Below, piece by piece: positions 44,125 through 56,500 of a stretch of DNA of 64,000 nt. Positions within the stretch are counted from its first letter, which is position 1. Every line of letters begins with the position of its first letter. Position numbers and translations under genes: made by a program. Below the pieces are notes generated by a model, which was not told the origin of the DNA, searched no databases, and saw nothing but the letters and a program-made list of their open reading frames with translations. The DNA is from Kingdonia uniflora (Eukaryota; Streptophyta; Magnoliopsida; Ranunculales; Circaeasteraceae), in contig JACGCM010001948.1 in the NCBI GenBank assembly GCA_014058105.1, positions 3,906,001-3,970,000 of the forward strand, written 5' to 3'.

Positions 44125-44316
44125 TGTTAGTAACTTGAAGTAGTTTAAAGAGAAAGAAGATGTATTGAAATGGATAATGTTATTGATGGGAATATAGTGT
44201 TTAAATAGAGTTTATATAAAATAGAGTTTCCTACATTTCACTACCTTAAAAGACTTATTCCAATAACAACAAAAAAGGGCTTAGACTAAATCAAACAAAG
44301 GTGCTAAACTCCAACA
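44125..44316 (-). repeat. 5' LTR of the copia relic
   Basis: 192 bp from TGTTAGTAAC to CTCCAACA, beginning TG and ending CA, directly outside the primer site. Short LTRs are usual in copia lineages such as Ale. The matching 3' LTR is missing. Confidence 0.65.
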
Positions 44317-45414
44317 ATAATTAGCTCAAAAAAACACTTTTTAATCGAATAAAAAGAATTCCTCGGTTGAAAAATGTTTGTCTTCCACTTGAAAAGCTTC
44401 ATTTGAAGAAATTTCTTTTGCCATCGCTTTTATTGCTTCCTTTTAGATTTTACGGATTTGTGTTATAATACAAGTTTCTATGATACATGCATGGCACCAT
44501 ATAATTCTGCACCTCACCCGTAAAACAAAACTCGTGCCTTTATACAGAGAAGATAACCTTGGTAAGTTTTGATTGAAATTGACAGCGTATCATTTAAATG
44601 CGTATCAAAGTATGTACCGCTTTATGATAAGGGGCATCTTAATGGTTTCCTAACCTTGTTTTACTCTTTTTCAAGGTAGCCACAAGCCCACAAAAAAACG
44701 ATTTGAACAAAATATTAAGTCAAGTGAAGCTCTGATTGCATTTTATTTATCAGCCATCGCCATCCTAAACCTTCTTGTCGATACTCTATTATTTTTTTCG
44801 ATTTTTTGACCATTGAATTCAAAGTCTGGACTTGCTTGTGTGATGCTTTAACACCTACTAAAAGTCATCTCATGCGGCACCTACCACCTTCAATTATTTT
44901 GCCGCCACTCTAACAGTAAAACTTCCCCTTCAGCAACCGCTTGTCTACCGTAAAACCGGGTCCATTGAAAACATCCTAAAACATCCTCATTGATATAGAA
45001 TCACATCAAGAATAACATAATCTACAATATGTCAATCTACTGGAGGCATTGATGTACTGTACGGAAGAGAATACCAATGGGTTCGAAACACCACTAATGC
45101 TAACATAACCACTTGCCAGGATTTATTCTGACTTACCAGTTATGTGTGCTGACTAGTATTACACGGCCCAGTGAAAAATTAATTATGAACACAGACCTCC
45201 TTCGCCTGCAACAGTAAAGTGAAAAGAAAAAAAAAAAATTCACATTTCACAAATATTTTCTAATCGTAGAGAATGTTTTATTTTATTGCCATCGTCAAAT
45301 CCAAAAGAAGTCCGAAAAAATGTCTTCAGTCCGTCACTTTTCTTCATCATCTTCTTCTCCTCATCTCTCCCCCATTTCACCTAGACCCGGTTTGATAATA
45401 TCTCAACCCCCGAA
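44317..45414. other. Intergenic region upstream of chalcone synthase
   Basis: No gene or clear element. It may carry distal regulatory sequence of the chalcone synthase gene. Confidence 0.4.
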
Positions 45415-45530
45415 CCTACCCCCAAGACACTGGTACACCAAGTTGGATCATACATATAATACAACTAACCATGCATAACGCGGTCAAACATCTACCCCTT
45501 TTCTTCAACCTAACCTTTTCTCTTATAAAA
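45415..45530 (+). promoter_or_regulatory. Chalcone synthase promoter elements
   Basis: CCTACC (45415-45420) matches the H-box core of phenylpropanoid promoters. AACTAACC (45463-45470) and ACCTAACC (45508-45515) are MYB-type sites of the kind bound by flavonol MYB activators. TATA box TTATAAAA at 45523-45530, about 145 bp before the ATG. No perfect G-box was seen in this stretch. Light- and MYB-dependent control is therefore likely by family precedent. Confidence 0.55.
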
Positions 45531-45673
45531 CCCCAAGTTTCCCACAATCTAAACAAATCATCACAACTCAAAGATTTTATTAGGGAGGCAGAGCTAGAGA
45601 AACTGTACGTTTTAGTCTTCTCTTTTAAGCTTTGTTTGTAATTTGTTCCTGAAAAGTTCTAGTTCTAATCATC

Positions 45674-46955
45674 ATGGTGACCGTGGACGAAATCCGTAAG
45701 GCACAACGGGCACAGGGACCTGCCACTGTGTTGGCCATCGGTACAGCAACTCCTTCCAACTGTGTTCTTCAAGCCGATTACCCCGATTATTACTTTAAAA
45801 TCACCAAGAGCGAGCATATGGTCGAGCTCAAGGAGAAGTTTAAGCGCATGTGTACGTATTTTTATTTTTCGTAACTTGATCGTGTATGATATTGATTGTA
45901 TTAACTTGATTCGATATAATGAAACACTAGGGCTAATACATATGTATGTTTATATTGCAGGCGAGAAGTCGATGATTAAGAAACGTTACATGCACCTTGA
46001 TGAGGAGATTTTGAAGGAGAACCCTAAGATGTGCGAATACATGGCACCTTCACTAGATGCACGACAAGACATGGTGGTGGTCGAAGTACCAAGGCTAGGG
46101 AAAGAAGCTGCAATAAAGGCTATTAAGGAATGGGGGCAACCCAAATCCAAGATCACCCACGTCGTATTTTGCACGACTTCAGGTGTTGATATGCCTGGTG
46201 CAGATTACCAACTTACCAAACTCCTTGGGCTTCGTCCGTCAGTTAAGCGATTGATGATGTACCAACAAGGTTGTTTCGCTGGTGGGACGGTCCTTCGTTT
46301 AGCTAAGGACCTTGCGGAGAACAACGCAGGTGCACGTGTGCTTGTTGTGTGCTCGGAGATCACTGCCGTTACTTTCCGTGGGCCGTCAGATTCCCATTTG
46401 GATTCTCTAGTGGGACAGGCCTTATTTGGTGACGGTGCGGCGGCTGTGATCGTGGGTGCAGACCCTGACATATCAGTGGAGCACCCCCTCTTTGAACTCG
46501 TATCAGCGGGCCAGACGATCCTCCCCGACTCCGAAGGGGCTATCGATGGACATTTGCGCGAAGTAGGCCTAACATTTCACTTGTTAAAAGACGTTCCCGG
46601 GTTGATTTCTAAGAACATAGAGAAAAGTTTAACCGAGGCGTTTACCCCTATCGGGATCAAAGACTGGAACTCATTGTTCTGGATCGCTCACCCCGGCGGT
46701 CCTGCAATCCTCGACCAAGTCGAATTGAAACTAGGCCTCAAGGAGGAGAAACTTAGGGCTACTCGTCACATTTTGAGCGAGTATGGGAACATGTCGAGCG
46801 CATGTGTGTTGTTTATTCTCGATGATATGAGGAAGAAGTCCTTAGAGAAAGGATGTGCCACCACCGGAGAAGGACTCGAATGGGGTGTACTATTTGGGTT
46901 CGGTCCCGGCTTGACTGTTGAGACGGTCGTGTTGCACAGCGTCGCGACTCACTAA
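45674..46955 (+). CDS. CHS: Chalcone synthase
   Basis: Chalcone synthase condenses one p-coumaroyl-CoA with three malonyl-CoA to naringenin chalcone, the first step of flavonoid synthesis, in the cytosol or at the ER face. Exon 1 is 45674-45851 and exon 2 is 45961-46955. The single 109 bp GT..AG intron splits the Cys60 codon between its first and second base, the classical position in this family. The 390-residue protein has Cys164 (QQGCFAGG), Phe215 (QALFGDG), His303 (WIAHPGG) and Asn336 (EYGNMSS), plus GFGPG near the C-terminus. Residues that separate chalcone synthase from pyrone and other type III synthases are of the chalcone type: Thr132, Ser133, Thr194, Thr197, Gly256, Phe265 and Ser338. 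No stop or frameshift. The start [20 protein letters not shown] is the usual family N-terminus. It is the only intact host gene in the window. Confidence 0.97.
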
Positions 46956-47854
46956 GTGTAGAATCATCTGTTGGAGAATATCGATCGATGTGAAATTTAA
47001 TAAGTTGTTTGAAGATCTCAAAATTTATTTGTAAGATTTATTTCATAATGTATGATACATGCAGTTTTTTATACTGATTTGAGCAATTATATCTTTGTTT
47101 AGTGTTAGAGTCTTAATCTAATCTGATAATACTATTTATCAACAGTTTTTGTCATCGTTAGGAGCGATTATCAATTAACGTGATTTTGTCATCGTTAGGA
47201 CAATAAACATATATAGAGATTGTTCTTTTTTAATTTAATGCCGAAGCCGCCGACGGATTCAATCTTAATATTGATTGTGGTAAAATTCTAGCCCTAGCAA
47301 CTAAAGCCCCTGTCGTAAGATTACCATCAAATTAAAGCTCAATAACTATGACAACTAATTTGTTTTGTTTTCATCGTCGTAGTATTTGCACAGACATTGT
47401 GCTTGGTACTTGTTTCATTAACCATATATCTGGTTGAGAAATGACAGACTAACATAATTTCTAAACAACATTAGACCCATCGGTATCGTTTGACATAATT
47501 TAATGCCGCACCTAACATTATTTCTCTTTTCCACTTTCGTTTCCCCATCAACTTAGTTTGACCTTATTGACTAGTTAAACTCTCTCTATATCTATTATGG
47601 ACTCGATTATCTCTAGTTTTCCGTGAAATGCGATTTTTTGTACTTATCGCGAGATACGATTTCTCTCCTTGAATCGAATGAAGGCGTTAACTACCTTCCA
47701 CTACATTCATGAGATGCTTCTTTTCCTTGAGTGATTCATCACTCTGTGAGCGATTTTTATTTCCTAAAGTGATTTTTTGTTTTCCTCTAGTGATTATCTT
47801 ATTTCTTTTCTGCCTAGTTCATAAGCTGTAGTTCAAAAATCGAAGGGGTTTTCT
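46956..47854. other. Intergenic region downstream of chalcone synthase
   Basis: 3' untranslated region followed by AT-rich DNA. A GTCATCGTTAGGA phrase occurs twice near 47150-47210, a minor local repeat. No gene seen. Confidence 0.4.
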
Positions 47855-48497
47855 TGTTTAGCATAGAGGTAGCTAGTATCTTTACTACGACAAGAACGAA
47901 ACGCGAAAATCACCAAACGATAACTAAACCAACGAAGAACAAATAACAAGGACAAAGTTTTACCTGGAGGAGGGAAGTGGAAAACCATTTCGGATGAAAA
48001 ACCACTCCCGCGAACAATTCACTATAATTTAATAGGTTACAATCCGATCTCTCAAGCTTCCTCGAGGCTTAGAGGAATTTTTCAAACCCTAGTTCTCTCT
48101 AGATTTAGACTCACCAAAAAATAACCTAAGAAACACGCGAAGTATATATCCCTTATATAGTTGGGAGGTTATTACATAAATTAGGACTCAAGTATGAATT
48201 ACGAGGCAAGCCAACATCTTCTCTTCAAACTTTTAAAACTAATTTTATGAGGTCTATTCGAACAGAGAACAAAGTCTATTCGAATAAACCAAGTTCAGAG
48301 TCATCTATTCGAATAGACTTTGGGTTTATTCGAACAGACTCAAAAGTTTTTGTCTAAAGTATGTTTTGCCTCTCCTGTTCGAACAGACATAAAGTCTATA
48401 AGACACAAAACACCAAAAAATTATATTTTCCTTCCGTTTTTGATCCTCGTTCGTTCCATGAACTCCAATGAACATTGTTCGAGTTTATTCCTCAATA
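47855..48497 (-). repeat. 3' LTR of the copia element
   Basis: 643 bp, homologous along its length to 59567-60212. Near 48240-48400 it carries repeated ATTCGAATAGAC/GTCTATTCGAA blocks. On the minus strand the purine-rich AAGTGGAAGAT lies just before it as polypurine tract. Confidence 0.85.
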
Positions 48498-49524
48498 ATC
48501 TTCCACTTGAAATTAAATTTCCCGTAACCCATTTCCAGATCTCCAATAATGAATTGATTGCGCTACCCGAATCTTCAACCATGAAGACTCACAGAAGTTG
48601 TATACGTCGTCAACTTCTAAAATGTCGCCACCTTCGTAAACATATCACATCAGTATGAATCTTTATGAGCTTTAACACACTGTCCTCGAGGAACAAGTGA
48701 ATATAATGATATCTAATATAAATATGTTTGGTCCTCGAATGAAAAGCCGCATTCCTCGCTAAGTATATCGCGCTTTGACTATCGCTAACTTAGGAAGATG
48801 TTGTTCTTTACTGAGCTCGTTTATCAACCCTTTGAGCCAAACCATATCTTTGCATGCTTCCGTAGCTGCAACATATTCCGCCTCCATCGTAGACAAAGCT
48901 ACAACTGTAGCCTCGAAATAATCACATTGCTTCCCAATGTAAATACAAAGTCACTAGTGCTCTTCCACCTATCAAAATCACCCGCCGTATCTGAATCAAC
49001 GAAACCCTGTAAGCATATATGAGAACCCCCATAACATAATGCCATATCTTGAGTTCCCTTTAAAAACCTAAGTATTCATTTCACAACTCTTTAATGCTCC
49101 TTGCCTGGATTACTCATATCCCTACTTACAACTCCCACTGCTTAGGCAATATCCGGTCTCGTATAAATCAGAGCATACATAAAGCTACTAACCACGGATG
49201 AATGAGGACCCTTTCGCATCTCATCGTGATCCTTCTACGTCTTCAGAAAATACTGGTTTAACAATTTAAAGTGACCTCCCAATGGTGTACTAACAACCTT
49301 AGAACCATCCATATTAAACCACTTTAGTACTTTGCTGATATACTTAGCTTGGGATAACTTCAATTTTAGCCGCTTTTTATCTCGTGTAACACGCATACCA
49401 AGAATTTATTTTGCAACACCAAAGTCCTTTATAGAAAACTCCCAGGACAACTACTCTTTCAACTTGACAATTTTTTTCATGTCGACACTTACTACCAACA
49501 TATCATCGACATAAAGAAGTACTC

Positions 49525-49567
<43 letters not shown>

Positions 49568-50539
49568 AGTTTCCCGTATTCTTGATAAAATAACAGTGAT
49601 CTGCACGACATTTTGAATAACCATTTCTGGACATGAATTGATTGAACTTCAGATACCACTGCCTCGGCGCCTATTTCAAACCATATAAGCTCTTCGTGAG
49701 CCTACATACTAGATCTTATTTCTCATTAACTGCATACTCTTCTAACTGTTTCATATAAATTTCTTCATCAAGGTTGTCGTAAAGAAATATTGTCCTGAGA
49801 TAAAGTTGATTAAGATGTAAGTCTTCAACTGCAACTATATTCATCACAACCCGAATAGTAGACATCTTCACAACAGGAGTAACAATTTCACTAAAATCAA
49901 CGCCTTTTTTCTGCTGAAAGCCCTTCACCACAAGTCTAGCCTTGAATATATTTAAACCATCAAATTCTTGTTTTAGTATGTATACCTACTTGTTGTGCAA
50001 TGCTCTCTTCCCTTTCGGTAACCGAATTAAGTCCCAAGTTTGATTTACTGACAATTAATGCATCTCATCATCCATAGTAAGCTCCCACTTACTCTTGGCT
50101 TTCATATCTAAAGCCTTCTTGTAACTTTTCGATTCACCGCCATCCGTAAGTAACAAGTGATATAGCAAGTTAACATACCTAGCCGGAGTTTTTGCATTTC
50201 TCGGTTCCTTTCAAAATGTTATTGGAATGTTTAGATCATTAGGTTCATCGCATTGATCCGGTGCATCTCGGGACTTCTTCATCAACCTCTCGAGAGAGTT
50301 CAAATTCAATATCGATATTTTCCACTGCCTCACTTCGATTTCTTTCTACAGGTACTTTGAAGTCTTTATAAAAAACTTCATCATTGAATGTAACATTTTG
50401 GCTCCAGATGACTTTCTAATTTTTTGCATCTCAAAATCGGTACCCAAACTTACCACCACCATATCAAATGAATATGGACTTCATTGACTGTACATCCAAC
50501 TGTCCTTTTATCTGAATTATCAAGCACATAAGAGATTAT
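48498..50539 (-). pseudogene. Copia reverse transcriptase and RNase H
   Basis: 49716-49931 is open (GVDFSEIVTPVVKMSTIRVV, LRTIFLYDNLDEEIYMKQLE). It is followed by LTKSLYGLKQAPRQWYLKF, the YVDDM box near 49490-49515, ILGMRVTRDKKRLKLKLSQA and, in RNase H, VVSRDMSNPGKEH and MFTKVAT near 48620. An expanded (TA)n run at 49530-49564 interrupts the region between YFIKNTG and the YVDD box. Upstream, 50000-50539 is the integrase-RT linker (YVLDNSDK..). Multiple stops and shifts. Confidence 0.75.
49530..49564. repeat. (TA)n microsatellite inside reverse transcriptase
   Basis: About 17 TA units, located in the coding region just before the YVDD active site on the minus strand. Confidence 0.9.
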
Positions 50540-50924
50540 AAAAAAAACACATAATAACATTAAAAAAATGCTATGAAAAGCTACGATAACATTTTTCGTT
50601 CATTGTATAAGCAATGCTATCTTTTATATAATGACATTTTTTCGTATGCTATAAAAGGATAGTATTTGTGAATGCTATTGAAAAACTTTTAAACAACATT
50701 TTTTAAATGTTATTATATATTTAATATAGCATTTAGGTAATGCTATCATTACTTTACTAAACATAGCATTTGTAGAATGCTATTGTAGTTGTTTTGAGAT
50801 CTTTTTTCTAAATGTCATGTTCCCTTAAGATAGCATTTGCGAATGCCGTAATTTAATTTCCTTTTTTTTTTTACAGATAATTCGGCATAATTATTTAACA
50901 ATGATCTTTCTATAAGAACTACAT

Positions 50925-50996
50925 GGAATCCAGATGGATTCGAACCATTATCCTCTCAATCTTTGAGCACTCTTGCCATTTAGAGCTTATGGATCC
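50925..50996 (-). tRNA. tRNA-like relic
   Basis: 72 nt on the minus strand. A 7 bp acceptor stem (GGATCCA with TGGATTC, one G-U), a 4 bp D stem (GCTC with GAGT) with GG in the loop, and a T arm TGG-TTCGAAT-CCA with a perfect B box GGTTCGAATCC. The anticodon arm does not fold properly, so no anticodon can be assigned and it is probably a decayed gene or a SINE head. Confidence 0.3.
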
Positions 50997-51667
50997 ATCG
51001 ACACAAACACAACTTTCAAAATGTATTGGTACTTTAATAAGTAGAAACAAAAGATTCATAACACAATAATATCAACCAGCTTTACAACAAGGTCCAATCT
51101 ACATTATACTACTTCACATCCCATAAACCATAAACTAATCTGCATTATACTACTTCAATTCCAATAAACCACAAATTTATCTATCTACTAAAAATAGGTA
51201 AACTCCTTGAACAATCTAATTTAATTAATGTGTCGATCTGCTTTTTCTACTACTTACATGTTTCACTATAATAACGATGTAGTGCACTAAAGCAACAATC
51301 TAAGGTACGATTAAATCACATATTCATGTCTAGCTACCTAACGCACAAAAGGTACCATAGAAGAAAAATAAGGAACTCGACTTTTTGTCCTACCAAAACC
51401 AATTAATATATTTATTTATAGAACGAACAATCTTTGTAGAAGATAGAATATAAGTGCCAATATTTGAAAATAGGGAAACCCCTAATAGATGAAAATATGT
51501 AAAATGTGAAGTTGTAAGAAAGTGGAAAAATAATACATAATTTTTGAAATTCCTAGTCGCTTGAGACTAACCGATTTCGAATAAATTAGATCTAAAATCG
51601 ATAGGTCCTAATTCTTTTGAATTAATGTTCTACGTTTAACCTAGTTCAAATCGATACAATTATCTAA

Positions 51668-52440
51668 TGTCAAGCAAGCAATTGGAAATTAAAAGACAAA
51701 GGCAAAGCTTTTAAACCCTGTGGAAAACCTTTCTCAGAAGAAAAACCCACAGGTCGCTGTCGAATCACCCGACAGCTAAACAATCTACTATTAAAATCAA
51801 ATTACAAGTATTCAATTACTTATAGACTCGATAAAGACATCCCGTGGTTACCCCTCTTCTAATTGAACTCCTCGCAGTCGATTCCTCTTTCCCGCAACGC
51901 CACACCTCGGATAACGGACCAAAGCTCCAAAGCTTGAATCGTTCAAACTTTTCAAATCAAGGATTAGGTTTTCTAAATCTCTCCGATTTATTCAATTTGA
52001 GTTTTACTTCACATTGAATCACTCTTTAAAATCTCCCCTCTCTCTAAATATCAAGCTCTAAAACAATAGGTTTTGGAAGAGGTAAGTTCTGAAAAAAGGA
52101 AAGTTGTCTTTATAGGAAAACATAAATCACATTCTCTGTTCGAATAGAATTAAATGTATTCGAATAAAAATAAGACTGAGCCAATCTATTCGAATAAACA
52201 AGAATCTATTCGAATAAAAATGTTCCCAGTTCTATTCGAATAGAAAATGAAATCTATTCGAATAGAAGTTTTGTTATCAAAAAAATATACTTATTACATT
52301 TTCCATACTTTGTAAAAATACATAGGGCTTGATATTTAGAACAATGAGTTAGAAACCCACTTACCTATTCAGTGTCAGTCCAGCTGTAGTCGCTCAAGTT
52401 GCGATCTCTGACGACGAGTAACCACGAGATAGTGTTGACA
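51668..52440 (-). repeat. Copia-like solo LTR with perfect target duplication
   Basis: 773 bp, TGTCAAGCAAGC..GTGTTGACA, with 6 bp terminal inverted repeats TGTCAA/TTGACA. Flanked by TCTAA at 51663-51667 and TCTAA at 52441-52445. It contains several CTATTCGAATAG-type palindromes at 52138-52265. No primer site or coding sequence, so it is a solo LTR left by recombination. The orientation is inferred from the position of the palindromes relative to the other LTRs. Confidence 0.85.
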
Positions 52441-52445
52441 TCTAA

Positions 52446-53548
52446 ACTAGACACGGAATGAAACAAACTCCAAATATGGATATTTTAATTTTTAGCAGAT
52501 CGTAGTTAAGCTATGAGAGTTATCGCATGACTATAGTAATAAAATAATATTGGACAGAGAACTGAGCTTATGAATCAGAGGTTGAAAATTGAAACCTGTT
52601 CAACAATGTCATCAAGTTGATACTCCCAACTTAGTTAAATCATCAGCACAAGCATTTTTATTGTTTCCAGTTAGCATTGGTAGAATTCCCCCATGATACT
52701 TCATGCATTAACTTTGTAAAAAAGATTATAGGCATTGTACCATATCTGAAGAGTGAAATAAAAAAGAAAACAAAATCACAATTAGAATGCTTCAATAAAA
52801 TCACTCCGGATTACTCCAACCAAAACAAACAGACAAAGACATGCTAGCACTTGTTCCTAACGGGGATAATATTCTAGAGCAAATTCAGAAAAGAAAAAAA
52901 AATCATGTCACTTTCAAAATATAACAAGTATGTACTAATACTTGCAACCACTTGACCCGAGTAAGAATGAAACCCTTGGGGTGAATCCCTTGGTGACATT
53001 TTTGTTGTTAGAGTAGGGGAATCATCTGATATTTTATCAAAGGGAAACTACTATTCACTCTAAATGCAGACAGACAAAAAAAAGAACAAATTAACGAAGA
53101 CTTTTATAGTATCTTGGAGAGTAGCTCGGGATAAAAAAAATAATATATATATATATATATACTATTCTAGAACAAACGCAATCATAGAGATTCGTGTACA
53201 AAAAAATTCTGTAATTTTAACAACGTCTAGTATGTGAATGTTATCTACACTTTGTAGAGCGTCATGTAAATTCTATTGGAAAGGCTTGATGTATACCTTA
53301 CTGATATGCAGACATAAAGAGTGCAATCAAAGCACAAGCTCAACAAGTGCAAAGTTTTCCACTCATTTCGATAAAACTCCTCAACAAAATTATATTATAT
53401 CCATCAGATCACTTGTCATCTAAGATCTTTATAACCTTCATTTTAGTATGCTAGTATGAATCTCCCAAAATCCAAAAATTACCAAATCGTTACAAATAAC
53501 TACTAAATCCTATATATATTTTTTGGAAGATAATGATTTGCCTCTTAA
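52446..53548. other. Interior of the CACTA-like element
   Basis: AT-rich, no supported gene; an (AT)n run lies near 53143-53161. The short ORF at 53238-53423 is not supported. Confidence 0.3.
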
Positions 53549-56500
53549 TGTCACACCCCAAATTCTAATAATTAGTAAACCAAACCAATTACTAAAATTC
53601 GAGGACGTACAGGTCCCCTCTGATAACCAAGCCAAAATAAAGTTAGGCTCAATAATCTATTGGTGCACAATACAAAGTAATAAAAATAAAACAACGGAAG
53701 AAAAGAATAACGATAACTATACTAAAATTGTTATAGACCTCAACATGTTAGAGACAACAATCTCAAGAATCTAAACTCTCACAAGTACATCACATCTGTG
53801 ATCCAAAATAATAACAGATAATCAAGCCTTCAGCTTTAGCTCTTCAATAAAATCACCTCAACCGCAACCGTTATATCTCTAGATCTGAAATGTTTATATT
53901 GCGAGGGTGAGCAAACCACAGCTCACAAGCTTCCCAAAATAGCTAAACAATTATACCAACTAACGAGAAGATAATAGTAATGAATAAATATAAGAATTTG
54001 CTAATGATAAAATGATATATGCTAATGATGTTAAAGATATCTAATCGAGATGTACAACAAACCTAATTTAATAAGCATATTAAGCTAAAATATCATATGG
54101 AAAGGAAATACCAAGACTATAAACTATACTCCTAGTTAATGAGAGGCGCTAAGAAGAATTGTCCTATGATTTGGTTGATCAACCACTAACGTATGACTTA
54201 TACATTTAAAGAGATCATTATTGGATACAAAGGGTTTGATTTTTGTCAAGCTCGACCAAGTTAAGGATATTTCACTTGATTAAAGTGTTCGAGGCATTTC
54301 AACCCAAGGAGCCTAGTTGTCCTACCTTTATTTTAATTCTAAAGAATTTTAACCTCACAGAGGATACGATGGGTATCAAAGGAGAACTGTATCATACCAT
54401 CCCACACTCCAGGATGAGTACCATAGGTACGATAGTAACCAACCCAAACTCACATACTATTTTAACCCGAACTAGGAATCCTAGTAACCTATCAGGGGTT
54501 AGCCGATTTAAAGTTGGTTTATGTATCTGACCTCATTATCGAAGATATCAACTTAAGGAGTCTCTATGATTTCCTAATGCAGACATGATTACCATCAATT
54601 GCTTGAGTACAATAGTAGTCAACGTAGGCTAGTGCACATGGGATAACCTACATGTCTCCAACAAGTAGTCAACAATCCCCAATAACAGAGTTTACAATCT
54701 CAACTCTTTAACGGCTATGTGCTTAAGTCTCTAAGACTGATGGACATGAATCCCACTGGGTTCCAAAATCAATGGTGACAATACAGACATCGAATAACAA
54801 CTTGACGCTTAAGGACAAAGCCACGAGAACGCTCAACCGAGAATGATTTTCTAAAACTAATAACGAAGTAAAAAGAAGCTTAACAGAGTAGCTCTACAAG
54901 CTCGATGAATCATTAGGACAATAAGTGTCACGGCACGATGAGTCAATAATCCTAAAGAAAACTATCAGATGTTAGACACCAACAATCGATTCTATACACA
55001 GGATAAACTGCCTAATCACAACAAATAGCTAAAGAATTCAAGATTAACAGTGTTCATAGTCCTCGTTTCTTGCTTATCAAAAGAATAACGAAACATAAAC
55101 CACACTCGATAACGGAATCAAACGTTCTTGTATCAACTACCGAATCAACAACAGTGCTCAAGGACAAAGCCACAATAACACAGAGTATACCTAAAATAAT
55201 TCTAAGACTAATCGAGACAGTAAACTCTAAGTAGACAAGCTCAAAACCAAAGACAGTGTCATATAAAAGCTATACCGCCCAAGTGATTTGACACATAATC
55301 AATAACTATATATTAGGATCTTACTACGTTATTAGTATCCAAGGACGAAGCCACGAGGATAACGTAGACAAACCCAAATAAATAGTGCCCAATCCCATTA
55401 TCATGTCTAGCAAACTAAACTAACAAAGTCCTTATATCTATAAAGAGATAATTATAATCTCTAAACTTATTTTAATTAATAGTGGTTAAACCACGAATCG
55501 CTATTTCTACATCTAAGTTCCTCTTAAGCATAAACATAAGATACTCGGATTTACTAATCATAATCTAAACATGTCAAGAACGTTATTTCGAATAACCCAA
55601 TCATCTACAATGTGAGTAACCTAATATTAGTAATTAGAATCAAGTGCATACTATTAATATTGCTAATCAATATAAAAGCTTAGATATTAAGGGAGAGAAA
55701 ACTCACCTCTAACCCAACGCAATAGCTCAGAGATGCCGAAGAATATCATATAGTTCTCGAAATCTCCCTAACAGATTAATCATGGCATCTTAGAGCAGAT
55801 TAATCATTGGCATCTTAGAACAACTTGATTAATCTGCTCAAAACTGTCTGTCGGCAATCCAGATAAACGTGCTAAGTCAGTTTTATTTGGACTCAGTATA
55901 TCCATAAAACATAATAATTCTAATGGGATAGGTCCCTCCATTCCCTAGCATCCAAGATTACTGGAACGCTTGCGCTCCTTGCTGCCTTTGCAACTTGAAT
56001 GTTAACCAAATCAGGAATCTCCCTCTGAAGCAACACAATCCCAGCATTCCTGACAACGCTCAAATCCTCATCAGATAATAACTCAGGCAAACAATACATA
56101 TTAGCACCACCCACAATGATGATAGAATTCTGCCCATTAGATTGAAGCATCACCACAGCATGATCAGTGGGAACACCATTCACAGTATTCAAATAATCCA
56201 ACTTTACCCCCACCATCTTCCAGCGCCTCAGTAATCCATTTCCCATGAGCATCCTCACCAACTTGACCCACAAAACAAGTTGGGCATAATGAGAGTTTCC
56301 CACTACATGCAGCTTGGTTAGCACCTTTGCCCCAGCAAGTGTTCGACCATTTGCCGCAGAGATGGTTTCTCCTTCTTTAGGGAGTCTATCTATCTCAACA
56401 TAGATGTCAGCGTTTGCAGACCCTACAGCTGCTAATGGTAAGTTTAAGGGGCTTAAGGGGGAGTTTGTTTGGGAATAAAAGTTTGGATAGTTTAGGGGTT

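Noticed and set aside
46205..46471. Minus-strand ORF within chalcone synthase
   Set aside because: Shadow of the conserved coding exon.
34900..46955. Oxidosqualene cyclase and chalcone synthase as a metabolic gene cluster
   Set aside because: The cyclase is broken, truncated and inside a transposon-like unit, and the two enzymes belong to unrelated pathways.
55920..56324. Functional ribokinase gene
   Set aside because: Frame changes destroy the substrate-binding signature and the catalytic half is missing.
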